This document shows positions 52,742 through 62,453 of a stretch of DNA of 64,000 bases, one piece after another. The first letter of the stretch is position 1. Each line of letters begins with the position of its first letter. The notes under the pieces were generated by a model. The model was not told where the DNA came from. It did no database searches and saw only the letters and a program-made list of their open reading frames with translations. The stretch is from Cobetia amphilecti (GTDB taxonomy: Bacteria; Pseudomonadota; Gammaproteobacteria; Pseudomonadales; Halomonadaceae), in NCBI RefSeq assembly GCF_030010415.1, contig NZ_JASCSA010000003.1; one strand, given 5' to 3'. A program made the position numbers and the translations under genes.

Positions 52742-54067
52742 TTACGGCTTGCAGCTGGTGGGCAACTCACCCCGCTGCCCCATCGCCTGACGCATCAGGA
52801 TGCGCTTCAACTCGCCCTGACCGTCGACGAAACCAAGCCCGAAGTTGCGCAGCAGACGCACGCCCGGCTGACGGCTGCCGAACAACAGTCGGAAGCCATC
52901 CATCATCTTGAGCATCATGGCATTGTCGCTGCGACGCCGGCGGCGATAGCGCGCCAGCCAGCGCTCGTCGCCAAGCGCCACCCCGCGGCGATGTCCTGCC
53001 AGCAGCTCGTCTGCCAACACCGCCACATCCATCAAGCCCAGATTGACGCCCTGCCCTGCCAGCGGGTGAATGGCATGCGCAGCATCCCCCACCAGCGCCA
53101 GCCCCGGCAGCACATAGTCTTCGGCGTGGCGCTGATGCAGCGGGAAACTGAAGCGCTCACTCGCCCATTCGATGGCGCCGAGCTGACCTTCAAAGGCGTC
53201 TTCCAGCTCACTACAGAATGCCGCCGGTGACAGTGCCAGCAGACGCTCGGCCTCTTCTGGCGTAGTCGACCATACGATGGAGCAATGCCGTTCTGCGGCC
53301 GAGGCTCCCTCGGCCGGCTGAGCCAGGGCGTCATTGACGGCCAGCGGCAGGAAGGCCAGCGGCCCGGTCGGCAGGAAGCGCTGACGCGCGACGGCCTGAT
53401 GCGCGAGTTCGGTGCGCACCGTGGCCACCAGCGCGACCTGGCCGGTGTCGTGTTCCCGCGTGGCGATCCCGGCCAGCTCGCGCAGCCGTGAGCGCGCACC
53501 ATCCGCCGCGACCACCAGCGCCGCGGTGACTGTCCGGCCATCGGTCAGCGTCAGGCTGGTCGCTTCCGCTGCATCGAGTTGGTAAGCATTCACTACCGAT
53601 GTGGCGCCTGAGCGTGGCAGTGCCATGCCTGCCACACGCGCCCCGAAGCAGCGCGTGATTGCCGGGCAGGCATCGATGGCCTTCTCCAGTGCGGCGAGCG
53701 TGACCCGGTTCTCGACGATATGCCCCAGTACCGGCACACCGCTGTCCTCGGCGCTGAACTGGATCTCGCCATTGCCCTCTGCGTCCCACACCTGCATGCC
53801 GGTATAGGGCATCAGGCGACTGGCGGCGATCGTCGGCCACACACCCAGACCGCTCAGCAGCTGCTGAGAGACCGGCGTCAATGCACTCACCCGTGGCTCG
53901 GGGGCGCTATCTGGTTGCCAACGGGTCGCGGACTCACGCCCCTCGACCAGCATGACCCGCATTCCCGCCTGCCCCAGCAGCAGCGCCAGGGTGGCACCGA
54001 CGATACCGGCACCGACGATGGCGACATCGGCGTCATGTGCGCTACCTGCTGATCGACCGTCCTTCAT
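52742..54067 (-). CDS. ubiI: Ubiquinone biosynthesis FAD-dependent hydroxylase (UbiI-like)
   Basis: 441 residues. FAD motif ADVAIVGAGIVGATLALLL, DG motif VVAADGARSRLRELAG and GDAAHAIHPLAGQGVNLG are those of UbiH/UbiI/UbiF hydroxylases. Place next to ubiH-pepP suggests UbiI (C5 hydroxylase). ATG 54067 has GGGAG upstream. A repeat-containing 178-bp gap separates it from ubiH. Confidence 0.9.
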   Translation of the reverse strand: MKDGRSAGSAHDADVAIVGAGIVGATLALLLGQAGMRVMLVEGRESATRWQPDSAPEPRVSALTPVSQQLLSGLGVWPTIAASRLMPYTGMQVWDAEGNGEIQFSAEDSGVPVLGHIVENRVTLAALEKAIDACPAITRCFGARVAGMALPRSGATSVVNAYQLDAAEATSLTLTDGRTVTAALVVAADGARSRLRELAGIATREHDTGQVALVATVRTELAHQAVARQRFLPTGPLAFLPLAVNDALAQPAEGASAAERHCSIVWSTTPEEAERLLALSPAAFCSELEDAFEGQLGAIEWASERFSFPLHQRHAEDYVLPGLALVGDAAHAIHPLAGQGVNLGLMDVAVLADELLAGHRRGVALGDERWLARYRRRRRSDNAMMLKMMDGFRLLFGSRQPGVRLLRNFGLGFVDGQGELKRILMRQAMGQRGELPTSCKP

Positions 54068-54084
54068 GCCTGCTCCCTGTCTCG

Positions 54085-54225
54085 TAGTTCTGTCTCGTAG
54101 CCTGATCTCGAAGACCAATCTCGTGCCCTGATTTCGAAGCCCCGTCGCGTGGCTCGATATCAAGGCTCTGTCAGTGAGGCCCTGTCAGTGACGCCCTGCC
54201 TGCGAGGCTCTGCCCACGAGCCAAG
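54085..54225. repeat. Degenerate tandem repeats between ubiI and ubiH
   Basis: Short blocks such as TCTCGTAGCC.TGATCTCGAAG, TCTCGTGCCCTGATTTCGAAG and CTGTCAGTGAGGCC/CTGTCAGTGACGCC recur with small changes. There is no reading frame. It looks like a decayed local tandem array in the ubiHI leader. Confidence 0.6.
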
Positions 54226-54245
54226 TCAGTGAGTACCCACCAACC

Positions 54246-55508
54246 TCAGCGCTCAATGCCCATCGAGCGTCTGGCCAACAGGCGCTTGAGCGGCGAGACC
54301 AGATTGAGCCCGATCAGGCCCGCTGCCCGTGCATGCCCCAGCCAGCGACTCTCGACCCCGAACAGGCGGATCAGGCCATCGCTGAACAGCACCACATTGT
54401 CGCGATCCGCGCCGCGCCGCTCCTCGAAGTCACTCAGCACGCTGGTGGCCCCCGGCGACTCGCCACGCGTCAGGCCCGCCTCGATGGCCGCAACCAGGTC
54501 GGTCACGCCGCGCAGCGCCAGATTGAAGCCCTGCCCTGCCACCGGGTGCAGGGCGTGGGCGGCGTTGCCGAGCACCGCAAGGCCGGGGCGCGTGCCTTCG
54601 CTGGCACGCACCAACGACAGCGGATAGGCGTGGCGTTGCCCGACGCGGCGAAAGCGTCCGGCGCGTTCACCGAAGGCGCGCTGCAGCGCCTGCAGGAAGT
54701 CGCTGTCGGGCAGCGTCATCAGGCTTTCCGTGTCCGCGGGGGAGCGTGTCCAGACCAGCTCCATGCGCTTGCCGGCCAGCGGCAGCAGCGCCATCGGGCC
54801 TTCGCTGGTGAAGCGCTCGTAGGCGACTCCCTGGTGAGGCTGGCTCATCTCCACCGTGGCGATCAAGGCATGCTGCTCATAGTCCTGCGCCGCACTGTGG
54901 ATACCGAGGCGCTCCTTGAGTCCGGAGCGACCGCCATCCGCCAGCACGGTCAGCTCAGCCTCGATCAGACGACCATCCTCCAGCGTGAGGCGATGGCCTT
55001 CCGCCGTGACAGCGATTTCTGCCACGCGCGCAGGGCAATACCAGGCCAGCGGCAGCTCAGCCAGCTGGCGATGCAGCACCTGACCCATCCAGGCATTAGG
55101 AATCACGTGGCCGAGCGCGGCTACCTCGAGCTCGGAGGCCCGCATGCGTGTCGCGCCTAGGTGGCCGCGCTCACTGACATGGATGGTGCGAATCGGCGTG
55201 GCGTGCTCGCACATCGCCTCCCAGACCCCGAAGGCGGTGAACCGCTGGCGTGAGCCCGCCGCGATGGCGCTGGCACGTGCATCGAAACTGGGCTGGAAGC
55301 GCCGGGCATCTGCCGTCGCCGCAGGCAGCTCATTGGCCTCGATCACGGCGACACGCAACGCTGCAGCCTCACGGCCCTTCTCGTCGGCCACACGCGCCAT
55401 CAGCGGCGCCAGCGCACAGGCCAGGCTGGCGCCCACCAGACCGCCGCCGATGATCACGATGTCGAAGTGTTCGGCATCACGTCCGCTCATGGCTTCAGGC
55501 TCGCTCAT
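54246..55508 (-). CDS. ubiH: 2-octaprenyl-6-methoxyphenol hydroxylase (UbiH)
   Basis: 420 residues. FAD motif FDIVIIGGGLVGASLACAL and GNAAHALHPVAGQGFNLA, with Asn in place of the usual Asp, as in UbiH of E. coli. Hydroxylates the ubiquinone ring. It starts 4 bp after the pepP stop, in the ygfB-pepP-ubiH-ubiI order of E. coli. Confidence 0.93.
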   Translation of the reverse strand: MSEPEAMSGRDAEHFDIVIIGGGLVGASLACALAPLMARVADEKGREAAALRVAVIEANELPAATADARRFQPSFDARASAIAAGSRQRFTAFGVWEAMCEHATPIRTIHVSERGHLGATRMRASELEVAALGHVIPNAWMGQVLHRQLAELPLAWYCPARVAEIAVTAEGHRLTLEDGRLIEAELTVLADGGRSGLKERLGIHSAAQDYEQHALIATVEMSQPHQGVAYERFTSEGPMALLPLAGKRMELVWTRSPADTESLMTLPDSDFLQALQRAFGERAGRFRRVGQRHAYPLSLVRASEGTRPGLAVLGNAAHALHPVAGQGFNLALRGVTDLVAAIEAGLTRGESPGATSVLSDFEERRGADRDNVVLFSDGLIRLFGVESRWLGHARAAGLIGLNLVSPLKRLLARRSMGIER

Positions 55509-55512
55509 GGCG

Positions 55513-56856
55513 TCAGGCCTCCGCGCGCATCAGCGCCTCGATGGCCTCGACGGACTTGGGCACGCCATGACTCAACACCTCGTGGCCCGCGGCAGTCACC
55601 GCGACGTCGTCCTCGATGCGAATGCCGATCCCGCGATACTCAAAGGGAATGTCGCCGTCCTGCGGAATATAGAGGCCCGGCTCGATGGTCAGCACCATGC
55701 CCGGCACCAGCGGACGCGGCTCACCCGCTTCGCGGTAGCTGCCCACGTCATGCACATCCAGCCCTAGCCAGTGCGAGGTGGAGTGCAGATAGAAGCGACG
55801 GTAGGCATCGCTGCTGATCAATTCCTCGACCTCGCCCTGCAACAGGCCCAGCTCGACCAGCCCCGTGGTCAGGTCATGCACCACCTGCTGGTGAATGCCC
55901 ACCAACGTTGCACCCGGCACCACGGCGGCCACCGCGCGCTCCTGGGCCTTGAGGACGATCTCGTACAGACGGCGCTGCGGCTCACTGAAGCGGCCATTGA
56001 TCGGGAAGGTACGCGTGATGTCGCCGGCATACAGGGCGTACTCGGCACCGGCATCGATCAGCACCAGCTGACCATCCTCCAGCGGCGCGCGATTCTCGAT
56101 GTAGTGCAGCACACAGGCATTCACACCCGCCCCGACGATGCTGGTGTAAGCCGGAGCCGGCGCGCCCTGCCACTGGAACTCATGCTCGATCTCGGCCTGC
56201 AGATGATACTCGTGCAGGCCGGGACGGCTGATCTGCATCGCACGCACATGCGCGCGCGCGGAAATCTCGGCGGCGTGACGCATCAGTGCCAGCTCACGCT
56301 CATCCTTGATCAGGCGCTGCTCATGCAGCAGCGGCGCGAGATCCTCGAAGGCGGCCGGCGGCCGTGCTCCGCGACGCACCGCGGCGGCCAGCTCATCGCG
56401 CAGCGCTTGAGCCAGCGCCAGAGCTTCGTCATCCTCGAACAGCACATAGAGACGCTCGCGGCCATCCAGCAGGCTGGCCATCACTTCATCACGGGCCTCA
56501 TTGGTGAAGGCCTGATCGAAGCCTGCCGTGGCGACGGCACCCTCGGCACCGATGCGGATGCCGGTCCAGGCTTCGGCCAGCGGGTCCTTCTCCTGACAGA
56601 ACAGCACGCTCTCCCCTTCGGCGCGCCCGGGCAGCAACAGCAAGGCGGCCTCGGGTTCCGGCCAGCCGGTCAGATAGTGGAAGTCGCTGTTCTGACGGAA
56701 GCTGTATTCACTGTCGCGGTTGCGCTGGGCCAGGCCCGACGAGACCACCAATGCGGCAGCCCCCTGCGGCAGCTGCGCGATCAGGCGCTGGCGGCGTGCA
56801 CGAAAATCCTCTGCCGTCAGGGCAGCAGGTGCGGGCAGGATGGCTGGGGCAGTCAT
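55513..56856 (-). CDS. pepP: Xaa-Pro aminopeptidase P
   Basis: 447 residues. N-terminal creatinase-like domain then pita-bread domain with ligands D in IDAGAEYALYAGDITRTFP, H in HSTSHWLGLDVHDVG, and E in TIEPGLYIP and GIGIRIEDDVAV. Cleaves N-terminal X-Pro bonds. ATG 56856 has GGAG 8 bp upstream. Confidence 0.96.
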   Translation of the reverse strand: MTAPAILPAPAALTAEDFRARRQRLIAQLPQGAAALVVSSGLAQRNRDSEYSFRQNSDFHYLTGWPEPEAALLLLPGRAEGESVLFCQEKDPLAEAWTGIRIGAEGAVATAGFDQAFTNEARDEVMASLLDGRERLYVLFEDDEALALAQALRDELAAAVRRGARPPAAFEDLAPLLHEQRLIKDERELALMRHAAEISARAHVRAMQISRPGLHEYHLQAEIEHEFQWQGAPAPAYTSIVGAGVNACVLHYIENRAPLEDGQLVLIDAGAEYALYAGDITRTFPINGRFSEPQRRLYEIVLKAQERAVAAVVPGATLVGIHQQVVHDLTTGLVELGLLQGEVEELISSDAYRRFYLHSTSHWLGLDVHDVGSYREAGEPRPLVPGMVLTIEPGLYIPQDGDIPFEYRGIGIRIEDDVAVTAAGHEVLSHGVPKSVEAIEALMRAEA

Positions 56857-56990
56857 GGCAATCTCCGTCGAGAACCCGCCGGGCATGGCGCGTTCGAGTG
56901 ACAAACAGGCGTGATGCTGTAGATGGGGTCACCCGCCCTCTTGTACCAGCCTTGCATCAGACGCGGCGCAAGCGGTGGGTGACCATCGAT

Positions 56991-57632
56991 TCAGTGGGTA
57001 TCGGTACGTGAGCTGACGCCGAGGCTGCCCTCGAGACCGCCTTCCGGCAGCTGGTCATCGCTGGGCTTCTCGACGTCCGGGTTGCCCGGGTGCTGCTCGG
57101 TATACAGCAGCAAGGCCGCCATGCGCACATGGTCAGCCAGCGCGAACAGGTCGGCCTCGTCCTCGGCGTTGTCGTCGTCGAGGTCTTCGGCGTTGGCGAG
57201 GCCACTCGAGATGGCTTCGACATCGCTCAGCGCATCCTTGAGCGCCTGACTCCAGCCACTGCGGACATCGTCATCGGCACCGGCCAGCTCTTCCTGGAAG
57301 CCCAGCGTCCATTCGCGCAGGCTCTGACCACGTTCGGCCAGCGAGAACATGTCATCCGGCAGCAGCGGCTCGAAGCTCATCTCGCTGGCGGCCAGACGCT
57401 CCTGATTGCGCGTGCGCCAGGTGAGGAAGACTTCACCTGCTTCACGCGTGGCCGGCTGCTCGACCCCCAGCGAGGCGCAGACGCGCGCCAGCCAATCCTC
57501 GGCACTGATGTCATCCAGCGCCAGTGCGGCTACCAGCTGACCATCGAGGAAGGAGGGATTGTTGAGGCTGCCGTGAGCCAGGAAGTGGTCTGCGACGAGC
57601 GAGAAGTCGAAGGTATCGTTGATGATCGCCAT
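56991..57632 (-). CDS. ygfB: UPF0149 family protein (YgfB/YecA type)
   Basis: 213 residues. Acidic, helical, with DGQLVAALALDD and AERGQSLREWTLGFQEEL, typical of UPF0149. Role unknown. It starts the ygfB-pepP-ubiHI cluster and is divergent from zapA, as in E. coli. Confidence 0.92.
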   Translation of the reverse strand: MAIINDTFDFSLVADHFLAHGSLNNPSFLDGQLVAALALDDISAEDWLARVCASLGVEQPATREAGEVFLTWRTRNQERLAASEMSFEPLLPDDMFSLAERGQSLREWTLGFQEELAGADDDVRSGWSQALKDALSDVEAISSGLANAEDLDDDNAEDEADLFALADHVRMAALLLYTEQHPGNPDVEKPSDDQLPEGGLEGSLGVSSRTDTH

Positions 57633-57892
57633 GATGCGGCCCCATTGAGTCAGTGAGAAGTGGTTCTGTAGCGGGAGAATGGCATCTGAAGGATGTGCTG
57701 CAGCACAAGGCAGCCGCGCCGCGCGGCGCGTTGACCCTCCAGAAGCGGCTCTCTATAGTGGCTCGAGAATGCCCCCATCTTACCGCACTGGCCCTCCTTC
57801 TGGCTTGCCGTCCTGACTGCGACGGTGACGCACTGACAGCAGGACGTCGGCATCAATCTGGATGACGCCGGACAAGGCCCGAGAGGATCTAC

Positions 57893-58270
57893 ATGAGCGA
57901 TTCCGCCACCCCACGCAATACCACCGAGATCAGCCTGCTCGGCCGCAGCTATACCGTCAGCTGTCAGCCCGGCGAGGAAGATGGCCTGACCCGTGCGGCG
58001 GCTTATCTGGATCTCGCCATGCAAGGCATCCAGCAGCGCGGCAACACCATCAGTGCCGACAAGGTCGCCCTGATGGCAGCGCTCAATATCTCGCATGAGT
58101 TGATCAACAGCCGTGACAGCGAGCGCGCCCTGCAGCGCGACTTCGAGACTCGCCTCACCGCGCTGGACCGTCAACTGGATGCCGCGCTCAGTCAGCTGCC
58201 AGCCGACTATGCCGATCAGGCGAAGGCGCGCGCTGCTGAGCGTAAAAACGCTTCAGAATCAAACAACTGA
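57893..58270 (+). CDS. zapA: Cell division protein ZapA
   Basis: 125 residues. N-terminal VSLLG-type strand (ISLLGRSYTVSCQPGEED), ALMAALNISHELI and a C-terminal coiled coil match ZapA, which crosslinks FtsZ filaments. It is followed by 6S RNA and ygfA, the widespread zapA-ssrS-ygfA order. Confidence 0.94.
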   Translation: MSDSATPRNTTEISLLGRSYTVSCQPGEEDGLTRAAAYLDLAMQGIQQRGNTISADKVALMAALNISHELINSRDSERALQRDFETRLTALDRQLDAALSQLPADYADQAKARAAERKNASESNN

Positions 58271-58344
58271 TACATTCAGGCAACAGATTGTTCCCGACAG
58301 GATTAGCCCTTGGGCAGGCAGGCGGGGTTTGGTAGACTGAATGA

Positions 58345-58524
58345 GTTCTCTGGGGTGTACGACAGTTGCCGATGTCCCTCGAGCTTATAAGCTATTCCCA
58401 GGGAGTCCACTGCGCAGTGCTGTGTGCATGTCCGTGCGTCGGAACGCCTGATGCGCTGCGCGGGACTACCCACCTTGAACCGCTGGGTTCAAGGGCCCCC
58501 GGTAACACCGGCACCTTGGAGAAC
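58345..58524 (+). ncRNA. ssrS: 6S RNA
   Basis: GTTCTC at the 5' end pairs with GAGAAC at the 3' end, and between them lie the conserved blocks GATGTCCCTCGAGC, TGTGTGCATGTCCGTGCGTCGG, and CACCTTGAACCGCTGGGTTCAAGGG, the central bulge and hairpins of gammaproteobacterial 6S RNA. The locus lies between zapA and ygfA as in E. coli. It binds sigma70 RNA polymerase in stationary phase. Exact ends may differ by a few bases. Confidence 0.93.
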
Positions 58525-58548
58525 CCTGTCTGACGGAGATTGTCAGGC

Positions 58549-59265
58549 ATGCGCAAGCCCCCCGCGGTCTATGCCGCACCCGCGAGCCCACGCTCGCCAC
58601 TCCCTTCTGCAGCACTCGATACCACGCTCTGGGCGCTGCCCAGCGAGCTCGATCACCCTCAGGCCGACCGCCGTGCGCTTCGCCGTCTGCTGCGCCAACG
58701 CCGCCGTCAGCTACCACCTGCCATTCGCCTGCAAGCCGAAGATGCGCTCCTGCGTCAGCTGAAACGACTGCCGGAACTGTTGCGCGCCCGCCACGTCGCC
58801 CTGTATCTGCCCTACGATGGCGAGATCGATGCCACGCGCCTGTGCGATTGGCTGCAGCGACGGGGGGCGAAGGTCTATCTGCCGGTACTGCGTCCATTCG
58901 CGGCCAATTCGCTATGGTTCGTGCGCTATGACGATCAGACACCCCTGGTCAGCAACCGCTTCGGCATCGCCGAACCGGACACCCGTCATGGTGCTTCCAG
59001 AGTGCGGCGCCTGCCTGCCTGGGCGCTGGATGTCGTCTTGATGCCGCTGGTCGGCTTCGATGGGCGCGGGGCTCGTATCGGCATGGGCGGCGGCTTCTAC
59101 GATCGCAGCTTCGCCTTTACCCGCCGTCCCGGCCCCCGACCACTATTGATCGGCCTCGCCCACCACTGTCAGAAAGTCCCCGCCCTGCCGGTACAGTCCT
59201 GGGATGTCCCGCTGGACGCCATCATCAGTGATCGCGAAGTCGTGCGCCCTGCCCGCCCTGAATGA
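58549..59265 (+). CDS. ygfA: 5-formyltetrahydrofolate cyclo-ligase
   Basis: 238 residues; the first about 40 residues are an extension. Core motifs are RRALRRLLRQRRRQL, ALYLPYDGEIDA and MPLVGFDGRGARIGMGGGFYDR. Converts 5-formyl- to 5,10-methenyl-tetrahydrofolate. ATG 58549 has GGAG upstream. It is probably co-transcribed with 6S RNA. Confidence 0.94.
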   Translation: MRKPPAVYAAPASPRSPLPSAALDTTLWALPSELDHPQADRRALRRLLRQRRRQLPPAIRLQAEDALLRQLKRLPELLRARHVALYLPYDGEIDATRLCDWLQRRGAKVYLPVLRPFAANSLWFVRYDDQTPLVSNRFGIAEPDTRHGASRVRRLPAWALDVVLMPLVGFDGRGARIGMGGGFYDRSFAFTRRPGPRPLLIGLAHHCQKVPALPVQSWDVPLDAIISDREVVRPARPE

Positions 59266-59515
59266 GGCGCTGGGCTTTATGACGAGATCGATGGCACGAC
59301 CACGAGATGTCGAGGGTGAAAGCAGGCAGAAATGGGCTATCGGTGAGAAGGAGAAGCAGCAACGCAGTGAGGCCAGCCGGGGGTGGCAAGCTGAGGGAAA
59401 GCTGGGAGCAGAAACGCTGGAAAGCCTGGCAGGAGGGTCATGGCATGGGTGCGTGGCGCCAGAGAGACTGACGCCAGCAGCACCGCTACCGCCGGTGAGG
59501 GCAGCAGCGCAGGAT

Positions 59516-59611
59516 TCAGGAACCCATTACGGTCTGGGCGTAGCCGGTTGCCACTACACCAATCCCGAAGATGAATACCAGGGCCATGACCAGATCGGGC
59601 TTACGTTTCAT
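59516..59611 (-). CDS. 31-residue single-span membrane peptide
   Basis: The frame encodes MKRKPDLVMALVFIFGIGVV followed by ATGYAQTVMGS: a short basic head and one hydrophobic helix. This KRKPDL(V/L)...FG.GVV.TG pattern recalls small proteins seen in Pseudomonas and relatives, but no name is established here. Weak purine-rich site (GAAGAAG) upstream of the ATG. It lies in the otherwise empty 746-bp stretch between ygfA and ilvA, antisense to a non-coding frame. Confidence 0.65.
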   Translation of the reverse strand: MKRKPDLVMALVFIFGIGVVATGYAQTVMGS

Positions 59612-60011
59612 GAGAGCGGGCTTCTTCTTATATCGTCAGTGGCTTTCGCGTGACGGTTGTCGATGACTGTCTTCCTGACAGTGACCAGATGATAGGCATC
59701 TGACTTCTGTATGACAATCACCATGCAATCGTTTGAATGGACGCTTTTCCACGCAGCTTTTGATGTCTGGTCACCCCAGCCGACAAGAGCTTCATCCAGA
59801 AACACCGTTCTTTTTCGCGCCTGGCATGAAATGTGGAATTTCCTGCGGCATGCCCGCCGGATACGCATGAAAAAGCCCCGGCCTTCCACGCGAAGGCCGG
59901 GGCTTTTCTATCCACGAATGTGACCAATGAAGCATGATGAGCTGCGCCTCAGCCCGCCGCCTTCAACGCCAATGACTTATATAGCCATCATCGCCCCGCC
60001 GCTTGTCTCGC
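59612..60011. other. Intergenic region between the small membrane peptide and ilvA
   Basis: 400 bp with no supported gene except for the terminator at 59871-59907 downstream of ilvA. The rest is somewhat A/T-rich. Confidence 0.5.
59871..59907. terminator. Bidirectional terminator downstream of ilvA
   Basis: AAAAGCCCCGGCCTT (59871-59885) and AAGGCCGGGGCTTTT (59893-59907), 7-base loop; T-tracts on both strands. Confidence 0.9.
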
Positions 60012-61526
60012 TCAGGACAGAAACAGGCGATAGGCGGGATTGTCGCTCTCTTTCCAGAAGCGATAGCCGATCTCATTGAAATATTCCTCGACCCGCGCGC
60101 GGTCGCCATTGGGGATCTGCATGCCGATCAACACCCGGCCATGCGACGCGCCGTGGTTACGGTAGTGGAACAGCGAGATATTCCAGTCCGCCGGCAGGTG
60201 GGTGAGGAAATTCATCAGGGCGCCCGGGCGCTCCGGGAATTCGAAACGATAGACCTCTTCCTCGAGATCGCTGGTCGTGCGCCCACCGACCAGATGACGC
60301 GTGTGCAGCTTGGCCAGTTCGTTGTCGGTCAGGTCTTCCACCGCATAGCCCGCCTCACGCAGCTTCTCGACCACAGCCGCGCGGTCTTCACCGTCCGGCT
60401 TGACCTGCACGCCGACGAAGACATGCGCTTCCTCCGGGTTGGCATAGCGATAGTTGAACTCGGTGACCATGCGCTTGCCGATCACCTTGCAGAACTGCTT
60501 GTAGGCCCCCGGGCGCTCCGGCAGCGTCACGGCCAGAATCGCCTCACGCTGCTCGCCCAGCTCGGTGCGCTCGGCAATGTGCTGCAGGCGATCGAAGTTG
60601 GTGTTGGCACCGGAGTTGATGCAGACCAGCGTCTCCCCTTCCGCGCCTGACTGCTGGACATATTTCTTGAGGCCCGCCAGTGACAGTGCGCCACTGGTTT
60701 CGGAGACGGCGCGCGTATCCTCGAAGATATCCTTGACCGCCGCACACATCTCGTCGGTATTGACGGTGATGACCTCATCGACGGTGTGCTGGATGAGCTC
60801 GAACGGTGCCGCGCCGATCTGCGCGACCGCCACGCCCTCGGCGAACACGCCGACCTGGTCCAGCACCACGCGCTCGCCGGCTTCCATCGCTGCCTTGAGG
60901 CAGGCGGCATCTTCCGCCTCGACCCCGATGACGCGGATCTCGGGGCGCAGGTACTTCACATAGGCCGCGACACCGGCGATCAGACCACCGCCCCCGACCG
61001 GCACGAAGATCGCATCGATCTTGCCGGGGTGCTGACGCAGGATTTCCATGCCGACGGTGCCCTGGCCGGCAATGACATCCGGGTCGTCATAAGGCGGGAT
61101 GAAGGTATAGCCGTGCTCGTCCATCAGGGTACGCGCGTGGGCCAGTGCCTCGGGGAAGGCGTCGCCCTTGAGAATCACCCGCGCGCCGCGCTCGCGCACG
61201 GCCTGCACCTTGATTTCCGGCGTAATGCGCGGCATCACGATCACTGCCTTGACGCCCATCAGCTTGGCCGCCATCGCCAGGCCCTGCGCATGATTGCCGG
61301 CCGAGGCCGCTATCACGCCACACGCCTTCTGTTCATCCGTCAGCTGGGCCATCTTGTTGTAGGCGCCGCGAATCTTGAAGGAATAGACAGGCTGCAGGTC
61401 TTCACGCTTGATGAAGATGTGATTGCCGAAACGACGCGACAACAAGGGTGCCGGCGAGAGCGGAGTTTCATGGGCGGCTTCGTAGACACGAGCCGACAGG
61501 ATTTTCTTGACGTAATGTTCGAGCAT
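60012..61526 (-). CDS. ilvA: Threonine deaminase, biosynthetic
   Basis: 504 residues. PLP-lysine motif YSFKIRGAYNKM, SAGNHAQGLA and VGGGGLIAG, plus two C-terminal ACT-like regulatory domains (LPERPGAYKQFC, FPERPGALMNFL) for isoleucine feedback. First step from threonine to isoleucine. ATG 61526 aligns with E. coli; GTG 61550 is an alternative. Confidence 0.96.
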   Translation of the reverse strand: MLEHYVKKILSARVYEAAHETPLSPAPLLSRRFGNHIFIKREDLQPVYSFKIRGAYNKMAQLTDEQKACGVIAASAGNHAQGLAMAAKLMGVKAVIVMPRITPEIKVQAVRERGARVILKGDAFPEALAHARTLMDEHGYTFIPPYDDPDVIAGQGTVGMEILRQHPGKIDAIFVPVGGGGLIAGVAAYVKYLRPEIRVIGVEAEDAACLKAAMEAGERVVLDQVGVFAEGVAVAQIGAAPFELIQHTVDEVITVNTDEMCAAVKDIFEDTRAVSETSGALSLAGLKKYVQQSGAEGETLVCINSGANTNFDRLQHIAERTELGEQREAILAVTLPERPGAYKQFCKVIGKRMVTEFNYRYANPEEAHVFVGVQVKPDGEDRAAVVEKLREAGYAVEDLTDNELAKLHTRHLVGGRTTSDLEEEVYRFEFPERPGALMNFLTHLPADWNISLFHYRNHGASHGRVLIGMQIPNGDRARVEEYFNEIGYRFWKESDNPAYRLFLS

Positions 61527-61772
61527 TATAGGAATGTCCTGATGTGTCACAGCGCGGGCCGCATGAGCGCGACCGAACCCCCATTGTTATCAGACCGCTG
61601 GCGAGAGCGTCCAGCGCCATCGCCGGGTTTGCCGTTATAATGTGGCGTTTTCCGGCGTTGCGCTTCACGTCAAGCCGTTTTCCAGTGCCTGCCGGCGGTA
61701 AACTGCTGGCCACGTAGGGAAGACCGCGCCAATGTCCACTTTCACCACCGCCCCACCGACCCGAGGTATCAC

Positions 61773-62444
61773 ATGACCCAGGATGAGCTGAAGCAGGCCG
61801 TGGCCCGCGCCGCCCTTGACGAGATTCGCCCACTGCTGAGCCGCGACACCATCATCGGCGTCGGCACCGGCTCGACGGCCAATCTGTTCATCGATGCGCT
61901 GGCGGAAGTGCGCCACGACTTCGCCGGCGCCGTCGCCAGCTCCGAAGCCACTGCCGAGCGCCTCAAGGGCCATGGCATCGACGTCTTTGAACTCAACCAT
62001 GTCGGCACCGTGCCGGTCTACGTGGATGGTGCCGACGAGATCGACCCGCGCCTGGCGATGATCAAGGGCGGCGGCGCCGCGCTGACCCGCGAGAAGATCG
62101 TCGCGGCCTGCGCTGAGCGCTTCGTGTGCATCGCCGATGGCTCCAAGCAGGTGGATATTCTCGGCGGCTTCCCGCTGCCGGTGGAAGTCATCCCGATGGC
62201 GCGCTCCTATGTCGCGCGTGAGCTGGTCAAGCTGGGCGCAGACCCGGTCTACCGCGATGGCGTGCTGACCGACAACGGCAACCGCATCCTCGACTGCTAC
62301 AACTTCCTGATCGAGGACCCGATCGCCATGGAAGCGCGCATCAATGCCATCGTCGGTGTCGTCACCAATGGCCTGTTCGCGGCACGCGGTGCCGATGTGC
62401 TGCTGGTGGGACGCGAAAGTGGCGTCGAACGCATCACTGCCTGA
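61773..62444 (+). CDS. rpiA: Ribose-5-phosphate isomerase A
   Basis: 223 residues. GVGTGSTANLFIDAL, DGADEIDPRLAMIKGGGAAL and KQVDILGGFPLPVEV are diagnostic. Interconverts ribose and ribulose 5-phosphates. It is divergent from ilvA, as in many gammaproteobacteria; the next gene follows after 9 bp. Confidence 0.97.
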   Translation: MTQDELKQAVARAALDEIRPLLSRDTIIGVGTGSTANLFIDALAEVRHDFAGAVASSEATAERLKGHGIDVFELNHVGTVPVYVDGADEIDPRLAMIKGGGAALTREKIVAACAERFVCIADGSKQVDILGGFPLPVEVIPMARSYVARELVKLGADPVYRDGVLTDNGNRILDCYNFLIEDPIAMEARINAIVGVVTNGLFAARGADVLLVGRESGVERITA

Positions 62445-62453
62445 GGAGCTGGC

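Noticed and set aside
59204..59653. Plus-strand frame of 149 codons after ygfA
   Set aside because: No family resemblance, no good start site, and it runs antisense to the small membrane peptide gene.
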